DNA from: Pseudomonas sp. BP8
GTDB lineage: Bacteria > Pseudomonadota > Gammaproteobacteria > Pseudomonadales > Pseudomonadaceae
Direction: 5' to 3'
NCBI RefSeq assembly: GCF_017875955.1
Contig: NZ_JAGINK010000001.1
Span: 4,990,501 to 5,054,500, forward strand
DNA: 64,000 nucleotides
Part shown: in pieces, positions 1-8,289 of the stretch
How the letters are laid out: each line of letters begins with the position of its first letter
Position numbering within the stretch: position 1 is the stretch's first letter
The notes under the pieces: model-generated
Databases searched by the model: none
Seen by the model: the letters and a program-made list of their open reading frames with translations, nothing else
Told to the model about the DNA's origin: nothing
Made by a program: the position numbers and the translations under genes

Positions 1-1
1 G

Positions 2-115
2 GCCCAGGGCAACCCGCGTAACCTCAACAAGCCCAAGTGCCAGTTCTGGCTGCAGCAGAACCGCACTGCACCCACCGACAAGAGCCAGGCCAACGTGCTG
101 GAGTTCTGCTACTGA
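2..115 (+). CDS. C-terminal end of an unrecognised protein (5' end outside window)
   Basis: An open frame entering from the left edge gives 37 residues ending EFCY before a TGA at 113-115. The tail is polar and holds two cysteines (KCQFW and FCY). The next gene starts two bases after the stop, so the two are probably co-transcribed and translationally coupled. I do not recognise the family from this fragment. Confidence 0.6.
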   Translation, partial: AQGNPRNLNKPKCQFWLQQNRTAPTDKSQANVLEFCY

Positions 116-117
116 TC

Positions 118-600
118 ATGAACAAGACCACCCTGCTCGCCCGTATTGTCGAAACCCTCGAACAGGATGTCGAGGTGCTGCGTCGTGCAGCGCAGACGGC
201 CTACGAGACCGCCACCGCCGAAGAAAACATCGCCGAGAACAAGTACGACACGCTCGGGCTCGAAGCCTCGTACCTGGCCACCGGCCAGGCCAGACGCACC
301 GCCGAGATACGCCAGGCGCTGCTGACCTACCAACAACTTCTGCCGCGCGACTACGACCCGGCACGGGGCATCCAGATCACCAACCTGGTGACCCTGGAAG
401 ATGAAGAGGGCGAACAACGGCTGCTGTTTCTTGGGCCCGAAGGCGCTGGGTTGAAGATTGGCGAGGGCGCGCAACAGGTGACCGTGATCACCCCGCGCTC
501 GCCGCTCGGCCAGGCGATGCTGGGCAAGCGGATCGATGACGAGGTTCGCCTGGTGGTGGCTGGCGTGGCGCAGGTGGCCGTGGTGGTCGATGTGAGCTGA
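118..600 (+). CDS. GreA/GreB-like transcription factor
   Basis: 160 residues. The N-terminal half (about 1-75) is charged and helical, as in the Gre coiled coil that reaches into the RNA polymerase secondary channel. The C-terminal half carries the Gre C-domain hallmark, SPLGQAML followed by GKRIDDEV around residues 127-143. True GreA/GreB stimulate transcript cleavage in backtracked polymerase. This protein is near GreA length but divergent, so it may be one of the Gre-like polymerase-binding proteins rather than a cleavage factor. ATG at 118 was chosen because it follows the upstream stop by two bases; a longer upstream extension would overlap that gene in another frame. Confidence 0.75.
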   Translation: MNKTTLLARIVETLEQDVEVLRRAAQTAYETATAEENIAENKYDTLGLEASYLATGQARRTAEIRQALLTYQQLLPRDYDPARGIQITNLVTLEDEEGEQRLLFLGPEGAGLKIGEGAQQVTVITPRSPLGQAMLGKRIDDEVRLVVAGVAQVAVVVDVS

Positions 601-629
601 ACCCCTGGGGCCGTTTCGCAGCCCAGGCA

Positions 630-1526
630 TCACCTAACCTGGCCAACAGCCTCCACTGCCAAGCGTTCCTCCAGCACCTGCAAGAACGCCCGCGCCGCCG
701 GCGTCGGACTGTTCGCCCACACCGCGTACACATGCCGCACCGGCGCATCGGTCAAACGCACCAGACTCACCCGCTCAAATCCTTGGGCAGTGCGCTCCGG
801 CACCAAACCCAGCGCCATCCCGCGCTGGACGAACTTCTCCACCAGGCGGATATGACCTATTTCAAACTGCACCCGGCGCACCAACCCCGCCGCCATAAAG
901 GCCTCATCGGTCTGCCGCCGCGCGCCCGTGCCCTCGGGAAAGTCCACCAACACCTGATCGGCAAGGTCCGCCAGCGCCAAACACTCGTTCCCCGCCAGAG
1001 GGTGCTCTGGCGGCAACACCGCCACCAACGCCTCACGCCCCAGCAAGCGGTGCTGCACGCCCTGCAGTAACTCGCCTTCCCACAAGCCGATGAAGCCCAC
1101 ATCCAGGCGCCGCTCGCACACGTCAGCCACTAGCAATTCGCTCTTGGCAGTCAGCAAGCGCACATCCACCGCCGGATACCGCCCATGAAACACTGCCAAC
1201 AGGTCGACCAGGTCCAGCGCCGTCAACGAACTGATCTCGCCAATCGACAACCTGCCGCGCACTTGCCCGCAGGCCGCCGCAACGTCATCGGCAATCCGCT
1301 GAGTCGCCTCCAGCGCCGGCCGCGCGCTGAGCACGAACGCTTCGCCGGCCGGGGTCAGGCGCACCCGTCGCGACGTGCGCTCGAACAAGCTCACCCCCAA
1401 CGCCGCCTCCAACCGCGCGACCTGATGGCTAAGCGCCGACTGGACCACGTGGCAACGCTCGGCCGCGCGAGTAAAACTACCGGTGTCAGCGACGGCCAAG
1501 GCGTATTCGAGCTGCTTGAGGTTCAT
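630..1526 (-). CDS. LysR-family transcriptional regulator
   Basis: 298 residues, the normal LysR length. The N-terminal winged helix-turn-helix is clear (GSFTRAAERCH and QSALSHQVARLE, residues 16-41), followed by a periplasmic-binding-like effector domain. It diverges from the MFS gene at 1635 with about 108 bp between the starts. That is the classic arrangement in which a LysR protein controls the neighbouring transporter and itself from a shared intergenic region. The effector is unknown. Confidence 0.9.
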   Translation of the reverse strand: MNLKQLEYALAVADTGSFTRAAERCHVVQSALSHQVARLEAALGVSLFERTSRRVRLTPAGEAFVLSARPALEATQRIADDVAAACGQVRGRLSIGEISSLTALDLVDLLAVFHGRYPAVDVRLLTAKSELLVADVCERRLDVGFIGLWEGELLQGVQHRLLGREALVAVLPPEHPLAGNECLALADLADQVLVDFPEGTGARRQTDEAFMAAGLVRRVQFEIGHIRLVEKFVQRGMALGLVPERTAQGFERVSLVRLTDAPVRHVYAVWANSPTPAARAFLQVLEERLAVEAVGQVR

Positions 1527-1634
1527 CGATTGATCTGTAAACGAGATAGAAAGGCTGAAAACTATACATTGGCGTCATGACTGTTATCTACCGATACTGT
1601 GCGCACCTTTCCCCTGCCCGCAACGAGATTTTCC

Positions 1635-2822
1635 ATGAACGCCCCGACCCTCAGTCGCGCCCTGATCCTGCTGATGGCGACCGCCACCGGCCTGGCGGTG
1701 GCCAGTAACTACTACGCCCAGCCGCTGCTGCACAGCATCGCCGAGCAGTTCGGCCTGAGCACTGCCAGCGCCGGGACCATCGTCATCACCGCGCAGCTCA
1801 GCTACGGCGCCGGCTTGCTGCTGCTGGCACCGCTGGGCGACCTGTTCGAACAGCGCCGGCTGATCGTCTGCATGATTGCCATCGCCACCCTCGGCCTGGT
1901 GATCAGTGCCTGCGCGCCGAACCTGCCGTGGTTGCTGGTGGGGACGGCGCTGACCGGGTTGTTTTCGGTGGTCGCGCAAATCCTCGTGCCGATGGCCGCC
2001 AGCCTCACCGCACCGGAGCAACGCGGCCGCGCCGTGGGTACGCTGATGAGCGGGCTGCTGCTGGGCATTCTGCTGGCGCGCACTGCGGCCGGGTTCATGG
2101 CCGAGCTCGGCGGCTGGCGCAGCATCTATGTGCTGGCCGCGGTGCTGATGGCAATCAGTGCCATCGCCCTGTACCGCAGCCTGCCGCAGCACAACAGCCA
2201 TGCCGGGCTGAAGTACCCGGCACTGATCGGCTCGGTGTTCCGCCTGTTTGTCGAGGAGCCACTGCTGCGCCTGCGCTCGCTGCTGGGGCTGTTGGCGTTC
2301 AGCCTGTTCGGTTTGTTCTGGACGCCGCTGGCGTTCTTGCTGGTGCGCGAGCCGTATCAGTACTCCGAGGCAGTGATCGGGCTGTTCGGCCTGGCGGGGG
2401 CTGCCGGCGCCCTGTCGGCGAACTGGGCCGGGCGCCTGGCTGATCGCGGCAAGGGCTCGCTGGGCACCACGGTTGGCCTGCTGGCCCTGCTGCTGGCGTG
2501 GATCCCGCTGGGCTTTGCCGAGCATTCGCTGCTGGCCTTGCTGATTGGCGTGCTGGTGCTGGACCTGGCGGTCCAGCTGGTGCACGTCAGCAACCAGAAC
2601 GCCGTGATTGCCCTGCGCCCGCAAGCGCGCACCCGGCTGAACGCGGGGTATATCACTTGCTACTTCATTGGTGGCGCGCTGGGGTCGCTGCTGGGTACGC
2701 AGCTGTTCGAGCGCAGTGGCTGGAATGGGATCGTGGTCGCTGGGGTGGTGATCGGTACCCTGGCGCTGGTGGTCTGGGGGCTGGCGGAGCGCAAACGCAA
2801 ATTCCTGATGCAGTCGGCGTGA
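1635..2822 (+). CDS. MFS transporter
   Basis: 395 residues with about 12 hydrophobic segments and the MFS loop 2-3 pattern (APLGDLFEQRRLI). Similar LysR-linked carriers (YnfM/arabinose-efflux type) export small hydrophobic compounds or drugs, but the substrate cannot be read from sequence. Start: ATG at 1635 (MNAPTLS) leads directly into the first membrane segment, whereas the longer in-frame reading adds 12 non-membrane residues without a better ribosome site. It is divergent from the LysR gene, which is its likely regulator. A 10-bp stem hairpin at 2844-2866 follows the gene. Confidence 0.88.
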   Translation: MNAPTLSRALILLMATATGLAVASNYYAQPLLHSIAEQFGLSTASAGTIVITAQLSYGAGLLLLAPLGDLFEQRRLIVCMIAIATLGLVISACAPNLPWLLVGTALTGLFSVVAQILVPMAASLTAPEQRGRAVGTLMSGLLLGILLARTAAGFMAELGGWRSIYVLAAVLMAISAIALYRSLPQHNSHAGLKYPALIGSVFRLFVEEPLLRLRSLLGLLAFSLFGLFWTPLAFLLVREPYQYSEAVIGLFGLAGAAGALSANWAGRLADRGKGSLGTTVGLLALLLAWIPLGFAEHSLLALLIGVLVLDLAVQLVHVSNQNAVIALRPQARTRLNAGYITCYFIGGALGSLLGTQLFERSGWNGIVVAGVVIGTLALVVWGLAERKRKFLMQSA

Positions 2823-2843
2823 TGGGTATTTGGCTGTAACCCC

Positions 2844-2866
2844 CTGGGGCTGCTGTGCAGCCCCAG
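2844..2866 (+). terminator. Hairpin after the MFS gene
   Basis: A perfect 10-bp stem (CTGGGGCTGC with its complement) around a TGT loop lies 21 bp after the MFS stop. No U-run follows, so it may be a REP-type palindrome or a Rho-assisted end rather than a strict intrinsic terminator. Confidence 0.4.
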
Positions 2867-2999
2867 AAGTGTCAGCCTGAAACGGGCCGGTAGGCGACAA
2901 CCGGCCGGACGACCCTCCGTCGCGTGCTCGTTGACTTGCCGAGCCCTCAAGCGCTGGATAGGCGTTGGTCAAATGCCCTCCCACAGACAGGACGACACA

Positions 3000-3380
3000 A
3001 TGACAAGACTCACGGTGCAATCCGGCGATTTCTTGCAAGGTGAAGGCGAGTATCGCAATGGATCGCTCACACTCAAGACCCCTCGCAGCCCCTCCCCCGG
3101 AGAACGAATCTCCCTCGCGCGCATCCAGGAGCTCAAGCTCGCCAGCCTGGAAACCAACCGCAGCCTGGGCACCGCGCTCGGCTGGGGCATGGCCGGCGCC
3201 CTGGTGGCCGGGCCGGTCGGCCTGATCGCCGGGCTCTGGCTGGGTGGCAAGGAAGAAGAAGCCACCTTCCTCGCCACCTTCAAGGACGGCCGCAAGTTGA
3301 TGGCCATTACCGATGGCAAGACCTGGTCGAAGATCGACGACAGCTGGCGTCGCCGCCAGCAAGGCCCAAGCGCCAGCTGA
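3000..3380 (+). CDS. Small conserved-type hypothetical protein with a glycine-rich membrane segment
   Basis: 126 residues. Residues about 1-55 are polar (LTVQSGDFLQGEG, then LARIQELKL). Residues 59-83 form a Gly/Ala-rich hydrophobic stretch (GWGMAGALVAGPVGLIAG), and the end is basic. ATG at 3000 is preceded by CAGGACG, a reasonable ribosome site; the longer in-frame extension reads through sequence without coding character. It stands alone between hairpins at 2844 and 3409. Function not recognised; the glycine zipper suggests membrane association. Confidence 0.65.
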   Translation: MTRLTVQSGDFLQGEGEYRNGSLTLKTPRSPSPGERISLARIQELKLASLETNRSLGTALGWGMAGALVAGPVGLIAGLWLGGKEEEATFLATFKDGRKLMAITDGKTWSKIDDSWRRRQQGPSAS

Positions 3381-3408
3381 ATTCCCGCATGGCTGAATCG
3401 TTTGCTTA

Positions 3409-3438
3409 ACCGGGCGCCCTTTAAATAGCGGCGCCCGG
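3409..3438. terminator. Strong GC hairpin between hypothetical gene and TonB receptor
   Basis: ACCGGGCGCC and its complement GGCGCCCGGT flank a short AT-rich loop about 30 bp after the stop at 3380. There is no long U-run on either strand, so it is terminator-like rather than certain. Confidence 0.45.
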
Positions 3439-3582
3439 TGCATCTGCGCCTGCTAACATGGCGCCCCTTTTGCCTGGCCGGCGCAATACCGTCAGGCGCC
3501 CTGCCCGCACTCGCACCCAGCCTTTCAGCCCGTCGACAGCAGCCGACCGATAACGGCGCGTCCGCCCTTCAAGGAGCCTTGC

Positions 3583-5736
3583 ATGACCTCGCTTCGCCCT
3601 CGCCTGCCCCTGAGCCTGCTCAGCCTTGGCCTCGCCCTGCACAGCGGCCACGGTCTGGCCGACGACAGCGTCACGCTCGCCCCCTTGCAGGTTTCGGACG
3701 TCTACGGCAACAGCGGCTACCAGGCCCGCGAGGCGCAGGTCGGCGGCCTGCAGGCGGCGCCCCTGCTCGACACCCCGGCGGCGGTCAGCGTGTTCACCCA
3801 GCAACTGCTGGAGGACCGCCAGGTGCGCAAGCTCAGCGAAGTGCTGCAAAGCGACGCTTCGGTCGGCGAAAGCTATGCGCCCATCGGCTACTACGAAAAC
3901 TTCAACGTGCGCGGTTTCGAGCTCAATGCCGCCAGCAGCTACAAGATCAACGGCCAGACCATCGCCGGTGAACAAAACGTCGCCCTCGAAAACAAACAAC
4001 AGGTCGAGCTGCTCAAGGGGCTGTCCGGGTTGCAGAGCGGCGTGTCGGAGCCCGGCGGGCTGGTCAACTATGTAACCAAGCGCGCCGAAGATGTACGCAG
4101 CGTGACCGTTTTGACCAACGAACAGGGCGAGCGCTACCTGGCCACCGACCTCGGCGGCTGGTTTGGCAGCGAACGCCAGTTTGGCCTGCGCGCCAACCTC
4201 GCCCATGAGGACATCCGCTCGTACGTCGACCATGCCGATGGCAATCGTGACTTCGCCTCGCTGGCCTTCGACTGGCAGATCAGCGCCAATGCCACCCTGC
4301 AGCTGGATGCCGAATACCAGCACCGCGAGCAGCGCTCGGTGCCCGGTTATCAGTTGCTCGGTGGCACTGAAGTGCCGCATGGCATCGACCCCAAGGATCG
4401 CCTGGCCTACCAGCAATGGGCCAAGCCCGTGCAAAACGACTCGCTGAACCTGGGCGGGCGCTTCGAGTACCGCTTCAATGACGACTGGACGGCGAGCGTG
4501 AGTGCCTCGCGCAGCAAGGTGGTGATTGACGACTACAGTGCGTTTGCCTGGGGCTGCTATGGCTCGGACAGCTGCGCCGGCGCGGCGGTGCCGAACTACT
4601 TCAGCCCGGAAGGTAATTACGACATCTACGACTTCCGCAGCCCTGACGATACCCGCCGTACCGACGAAGTCCAGGCCATGCTCAATGGCCGCTTCAGCGC
4701 GCTGGGCCTGGGGCACGAACTGACCGTGGGCAGCAGCGCGCAACGGCGCACGCTTGATCAGCGGCCGTATTACAACGAGTTCCTGGAACTCCCCGGCAAC
4801 ATTTACACCGGTGCTCCGCAAGTGGCGCCATCAGAGCGCCCCATCGGCGCCAGCGAACGGCGCCTGGACAGCCGTCAGTATGGCGTGTTCGTCAGCGACC
4901 GGATCAGCTTCAATGAGCAATGGCAGACCGTGCTCGGCGCCCGTGAAGTGCGCCTGGACGAGAAAACCTGGGACGAAAACGGTGCTGCCGGCCGGCACAC
5001 CCAGCAATACCAGTTGCTGCCCAACGCCGCGCTGATCTACAAGCCGCGGCCGGACACCACCCTGTATGCCAGCTACGCCAAAGGCTTGTCTGCAGGTGGC
5101 ACCGCGCCTTGGTTTGCTGACAACGCCGCTGAGATCCTTGCCCCTACCCTCTCGCGCCAGCTTGAACTGGGTATCAAGCGCGACTGGCAGGGCATGAGTT
5201 TCACCGCCGCTCTGTTCCAGATCCGCCAGGCCAATCAATACGTGCGGCCTGATGACAACACCTATGTGCAGCAGGGCCAGCAGAAAAATACCGGGGTTGA
5301 GCTTGGTGCCAGTGGCTGGGTGACTTCCCGCTTGCAGATTCAGGCTAGCGCCGCCGCGATCCGGGCTCGTGTCGAGGATAGCGGTACTGAAATTTACGAA
5401 GGCCATCAGGCGATCAATGTGCCGCGCCTGCGGGCCGCGCTGCATGCCGATTACAGCTTGCCGATTGCGGGTTTGGCGGTGCTTGGTGGGGCTCGTTACA
5501 GTGCCAGCAAGTATGCTAGCCAGGCTGGCGGGGTGGAGGTTGGCGGGTATACCGTTTTTGATATTGGTAGCCGTTACCGGACCCGGATCGGGGGGTATGA
5601 CACGGTGCTGCGGCTGACTGTGGATAACGTGTTCGACAAGCGTTACTGGCGGGATGTTGGGGATTACCTGGGCGACAATTATCTGTTCCAGGGGGCGCCG
5701 CGGACTGCGCGGTTGTCGGCGTCTGTGAGCTTTTAA
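3583..5736 (+). CDS. TonB-dependent siderophore receptor
   Basis: 717 residues. A signal peptide (about 1-26, ending GHGLA) precedes a plug domain at about 45-160 (DTPAAVSVFTQQLL and NVRGFEL motifs) and a 22-strand type barrel ending in the outer-membrane signature terminal Phe (SVSF). The plug and barrel pattern is that of the ferrichrome/ferric-siderophore receptor family, which takes up Fe3+-chelates with TonB-ExbBD energy. AAGGAG lies 8 bases before the ATG. No Fur-box-like 19-mer is visible in the 140 bp upstream, which is unusual for an iron receptor. No sigma/anti-sigma pair is adjacent. The ligand is unknown. Confidence 0.92.
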   Translation: MTSLRPRLPLSLLSLGLALHSGHGLADDSVTLAPLQVSDVYGNSGYQAREAQVGGLQAAPLLDTPAAVSVFTQQLLEDRQVRKLSEVLQSDASVGESYAPIGYYENFNVRGFELNAASSYKINGQTIAGEQNVALENKQQVELLKGLSGLQSGVSEPGGLVNYVTKRAEDVRSVTVLTNEQGERYLATDLGGWFGSERQFGLRANLAHEDIRSYVDHADGNRDFASLAFDWQISANATLQLDAEYQHREQRSVPGYQLLGGTEVPHGIDPKDRLAYQQWAKPVQNDSLNLGGRFEYRFNDDWTASVSASRSKVVIDDYSAFAWGCYGSDSCAGAAVPNYFSPEGNYDIYDFRSPDDTRRTDEVQAMLNGRFSALGLGHELTVGSSAQRRTLDQRPYYNEFLELPGNIYTGAPQVAPSERPIGASERRLDSRQYGVFVSDRISFNEQWQTVLGAREVRLDEKTWDENGAAGRHTQQYQLLPNAALIYKPRPDTTLYASYAKGLSAGGTAPWFADNAAEILAPTLSRQLELGIKRDWQGMSFTAALFQIRQANQYVRPDDNTYVQQGQQKNTGVELGASGWVTSRLQIQASAAAIRARVEDSGTEIYEGHQAINVPRLRAALHADYSLPIAGLAVLGGARYSASKYASQAGGVEVGGYTVFDIGSRYRTRIGGYDTVLRLTVDNVFDKRYWRDVGDYLGDNYLFQGAPRTARLSASVSF

Positions 5737-5777
5737 GCGTATTTTTTGGGGGCTGGGGCTTTTAGGTTGGGGGCTTA

Positions 5778-6128
5778 TCCATTTGGTGTGGTGACTTTTC
5801 GGGCCCCTTCCACCCTTACGGCCATCCCTTTCAAGGTCTCTGCATTTTTCTGAATTTTTCTTTGGCTTGAGCTCGCCGGGGCCGCTGCGCAGCCCTTTCC
5901 GACCGGTCCGGCGCCCCGGCAAGGCCGCTCCCACAGGATGGAGTGTTGCCCATTTTTTGTTCAATACATGAGAGTCACTGCACGGCGCCGTCCATGTGGG
6001 AGCGGCCTTGTGTCGCGAAAGGGGCGCGCAGCGGCCCCGGCGAGCTCACGTCAAGCGCAATTTCAGAACACCTTGAAAGGGATGGCCCTAAGGACGGAAC
6101 GGGCCATAAGTGTCACCACATCACATGG
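5778..6128. repeat. MITE-like long inverted repeat containing two REP palindromes
   Basis: About 110 bp at 5778-5905 reappears inverted at 6020-6128. The outer ends (CCATTTGGTGTGGTGAC against CCATGTGATGTGGTGAC) and an inner block (GGCCATCCCTTTCAAGGT, identical in both arms) match over most of the length. The inner ends of the arms are the second REP class of this window (GGGAGCGGCCTTGTGTCGCG). Nothing coding is seen inside. It fills most of the gene-free stretch between the receptor and the tRNA. Confidence 0.6.
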
Positions 6129-6183
6129 AAAGCAATAATTGCAAAGCCAACAGATCATCACCCCCGACAATCCGTGAAGCCCC

Positions 6184-6219
6184 AAACAAAAAGCCCCCGA
6201 ACTTTTCAGTTCGGGGGCT
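6184..6219 (-). terminator. Intrinsic terminator of the tRNA-Ser transcript
   Basis: On the minus strand a perfect 12-bp stem (6192-6203 with 6208-6219, loop of four) is followed by TTTTGTTT. It begins 12 bases beyond the 3' end of the tRNA. Confidence 0.85.
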
Positions 6220-6231
6220 TCTCGTAGAATG

Positions 6232-6321
6232 TGGCGGTGAAGAAGGGATTTGAACCCTTGATACGATTTCTCGTATACACACTTTCCAGGCGTGCTCCTT
6301 CGACCACTCGGACACTTCACC
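6232..6321 (-). tRNA. tRNA-Ser (anticodon GGA)
   Basis: 90 nt including an encoded CCA end. On the minus strand the acceptor 5' half GGTGAAG pairs with CTTCACC. The anticodon loop CTGGAAA sits in the CACGC/GTGTG stem, giving anticodon GGA (UCC/UCU serine codons). The long variable arm typical of class II serine tRNAs (ATACGAGAAATCGTAT) and a GGTTCAAATCC T-loop region are present. Stem pairing is complete where I checked it. Confidence 0.96.
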
Positions 6322-6608
6322 GTTTCTCTTCAAGCCATTCAGCCTGTCGAGGCGCGCTAATTTAGTCGAACACCTTAACCTTGGCAAGCGTTTTTTTCAG
6401 AATTTTCATGCGCTTAAGCAAATAAGGCCAAAACCTCGGTACTCAGGGCAATGCTGCCATTCTCGCCAGCGCTTTTACCGCAGCCCCGCACCCCACGCCC
6501 AAACCACACGGCCTGCCCGCCCAACGCTGACTGGCTGGTCAGCCTTGGCGCTTTACCTGCCAGGCCGCGCTGGGTAACGTCATCGCCACGCCACCAAAGG
6601 ACTCTGTC

Positions 6609-7298
6609 ATGAGCGAGCTGATTACCTACCATGCCGATGAAGGCATCGCCACCCTGACCCTGAACAACGGCAAGGTCAACGCCATCTCGCCGGATGTCAT
6701 CGCCGCCTTCAACCTCGCCCTCGACCAGGCCGAGAAGGATCGCGCCGTGGTGATCATCACCGGCCAGCCGGGGATTCTCTCCGGCGGCTACGACCTCAAG
6801 GTAATGACTGCCGGCCCCAAGGAGGCAGTCGGCCTGGTCACCGCCGGTTCGACCCTGGCCCGGCGCCTGTTGTCGCATCCCTTCCCGGTGATTGTCGCCT
6901 GCCCTGGCCACGCCGTGGCCAAGGGTGCCTTCCTGTTGCTCTCGGCTGACTACCGGATTGGCGTCGAAGGGCCCTACACCATCGGCCTGAACGAAGTGAA
7001 GATCGGCATGACCATGCACCATGCCGGTATCGAGCTGGCGCGTGACCGCCTGCGCCGCTCGGCCTTCCACCGTGCGGTAATCAATGCCGAGATGTTCGAG
7101 CCCAAGGATGCCCGCGATGCCGGTTTCCTCGACCAGGTGGTGCCAGCCGAGCAGTTGCTCGAAACCGCGCTGGAAGCTGCCCGCGAATTGAAAAAACTCA
7201 ACATGCGTGCGCACAAGAACACCAAGCTGAAAGTGCGCAAGGCGCTGCTTGAACTGCTGGATGACGCGATCATTCGTGACCAGGAACATATGGGCTGA
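6609..7298 (+). CDS. Crotonase-fold enoyl-CoA hydratase/isomerase family protein
   Basis: 229 residues, slightly shorter than the usual 255-260. The crotonase core is visible: LTLNNGKVNAIS near residues 17-28, the first oxyanion-hole segment SGGYDLK (about 57-63) and the second, GHAVAKGAFLLLSADYRIG (about 100-118). These enzymes act on acyl-CoA thioesters (hydration, isomerisation, dehalogenation or hydrolysis). The acidic residue in GLNEVKIG could be the general acid/base. No beta-oxidation partner is adjacent, so the substrate is open. Confidence 0.85.
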   Translation: MSELITYHADEGIATLTLNNGKVNAISPDVIAAFNLALDQAEKDRAVVIITGQPGILSGGYDLKVMTAGPKEAVGLVTAGSTLARRLLSHPFPVIVACPGHAVAKGAFLLLSADYRIGVEGPYTIGLNEVKIGMTMHHAGIELARDRLRRSAFHRAVINAEMFEPKDARDAGFLDQVVPAEQLLETALEAARELKKLNMRAHKNTKLKVRKALLELLDDAIIRDQEHMG

Positions 7299-7305
7299 GG
7301 CTGGT

Positions 7306-7409
7306 GGCCTCTTCGCGGGGCAAGCCCGCTCCTACAGGGGTTTGGGTTGCAGCAATCATTGAGAACAATCCAAACCCCTGTAGGAGCGGGCTTGCCCCGC
7401 GAAGAGGCC
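7306..7409. repeat. Inverted REP pair
   Basis: Two near-perfect copies of the P. putida REP (GGCCTCTTCGCGGGGCAAGC type) face each other around about 40 bp. The pair extends symmetrically into CAAACCCCTG on each side. It sits between the crotonase and the acyltransferase and could act as a transcript-stabilising hairpin. Confidence 0.9.
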
Positions 7410-7494
7410 ATCACTGACAACCCCCTCGCAACCATTTGCCGATTTCAGTGCACAACCGTACACTGAATTTCGACCAACTGTTGTGAGTCGCCCC

Positions 7495-8211
7495 ATGCTC
7501 TCTCTGATCCGCCTGTTCCTGCTCGGCCTGCATTGCCTGCTCATCAGCCTCCCAGGCCTGCTGCTCGGTCTGTGCCGCCCGTTCAACACCGACAACAGCC
7601 GACTGTTCGCCCGCCTCTACAGCCTCCCTACCCCATGGCTGCTACCGGTCAGAATCAAAGCCGAGGTCGCCGCCCTGCACGAGCAACCGCCAGGTTGCGT
7701 GATCATCGTCAACCATCAATCCAATTTCGACCTGTTCATTGCCGCCCAGGCCATACCCCGACGCACCGTTGCCATCGGCAAGAAAAGCCTCGGCTGGATT
7801 CCGCTGTTCGGCCAGCTGTTCTGGCTGGGCGGTAATGTGCTGGTAGACCGCCGCAATGCCTACCAAGCGCGCAAGGCCTTGCAGCAGACCACCCGCATCC
7901 TGCGCGAAGACACCTCGATCTGGATCTTCCCCGAAGGCACGCGCAACCCCAGCGCGCAGCTGCTGCCCTTCAAGAAGGGCGCCTTCCACATGGCGATCGA
8001 AGCCGGCGTGCCGATCGTGCCGGTGTGCGTCAGCCGCTATGCGCGTCAGTTCGGCCTGAATCGCTGGCGACGCCGCCCGGTGATCATTCGCTCGCTGCCG
8101 CCGATCGCCACCGCAGGGCTGAGCAAGGATGACTTGCCAGCATTGATCGAGCAGTGCCGCCAGCACATGCAGCAGTGCCTCGACCACATGGATCAGGAAC
8201 TGTCCGCCTGA
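7495..8211 (+). CDS. 1-acyl-sn-glycerol-3-phosphate acyltransferase (PlsC/HdtS type)
   Basis: 238 residues. An N-terminal hydrophobic segment (MLSLIRLFLLGLHCLL) anchors the protein in the inner membrane. The two acyltransferase signatures are present: NHQSNFD (the HX4D catalytic motif) near residue 72 and FPEGTR near 144 (lysophosphatidate binding). The role is acylation of lysophosphatidate to phosphatidate in phospholipid synthesis. A GTG at 7483 in frame is an alternative start; ATG at 7495 was preferred because GTGAG lies at ribosome-site distance. Pseudomonas HdtS belongs to this family. Confidence 0.85.
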   Translation: MLSLIRLFLLGLHCLLISLPGLLLGLCRPFNTDNSRLFARLYSLPTPWLLPVRIKAEVAALHEQPPGCVIIVNHQSNFDLFIAAQAIPRRTVAIGKKSLGWIPLFGQLFWLGGNVLVDRRNAYQARKALQQTTRILREDTSIWIFPEGTRNPSAQLLPFKKGAFHMAIEAGVPIVPVCVSRYARQFGLNRWRRRPVIIRSLPPIATAGLSKDDLPALIEQCRQHMQQCLDHMDQELSA

Positions 8212-8289
8212 GCAGACCACGCCCCAGTTGCCCTGCAGCCGCAGACCGACCAAGCTGTCTGTCGTGTTCAACCGAATAAGCGGACAACC

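Noticed and set aside
1584..3443. A 619-codon minus-strand open frame
   Set aside because: It runs through the MFS and the 3000-3380 genes and an intergenic hairpin; composition is Gln/Ala/Gly/Arg-rich shadow sequence.
3440..3582. Fur box or riboswitch before the siderophore receptor
   Set aside because: No 19-bp GATAATGATAATC-like site and no B12- or other known switch core could be seen.
3421..4821. A 466-codon minus-strand open frame over the siderophore receptor
   Set aside because: Antisense shadow of a clear TonB receptor gene.
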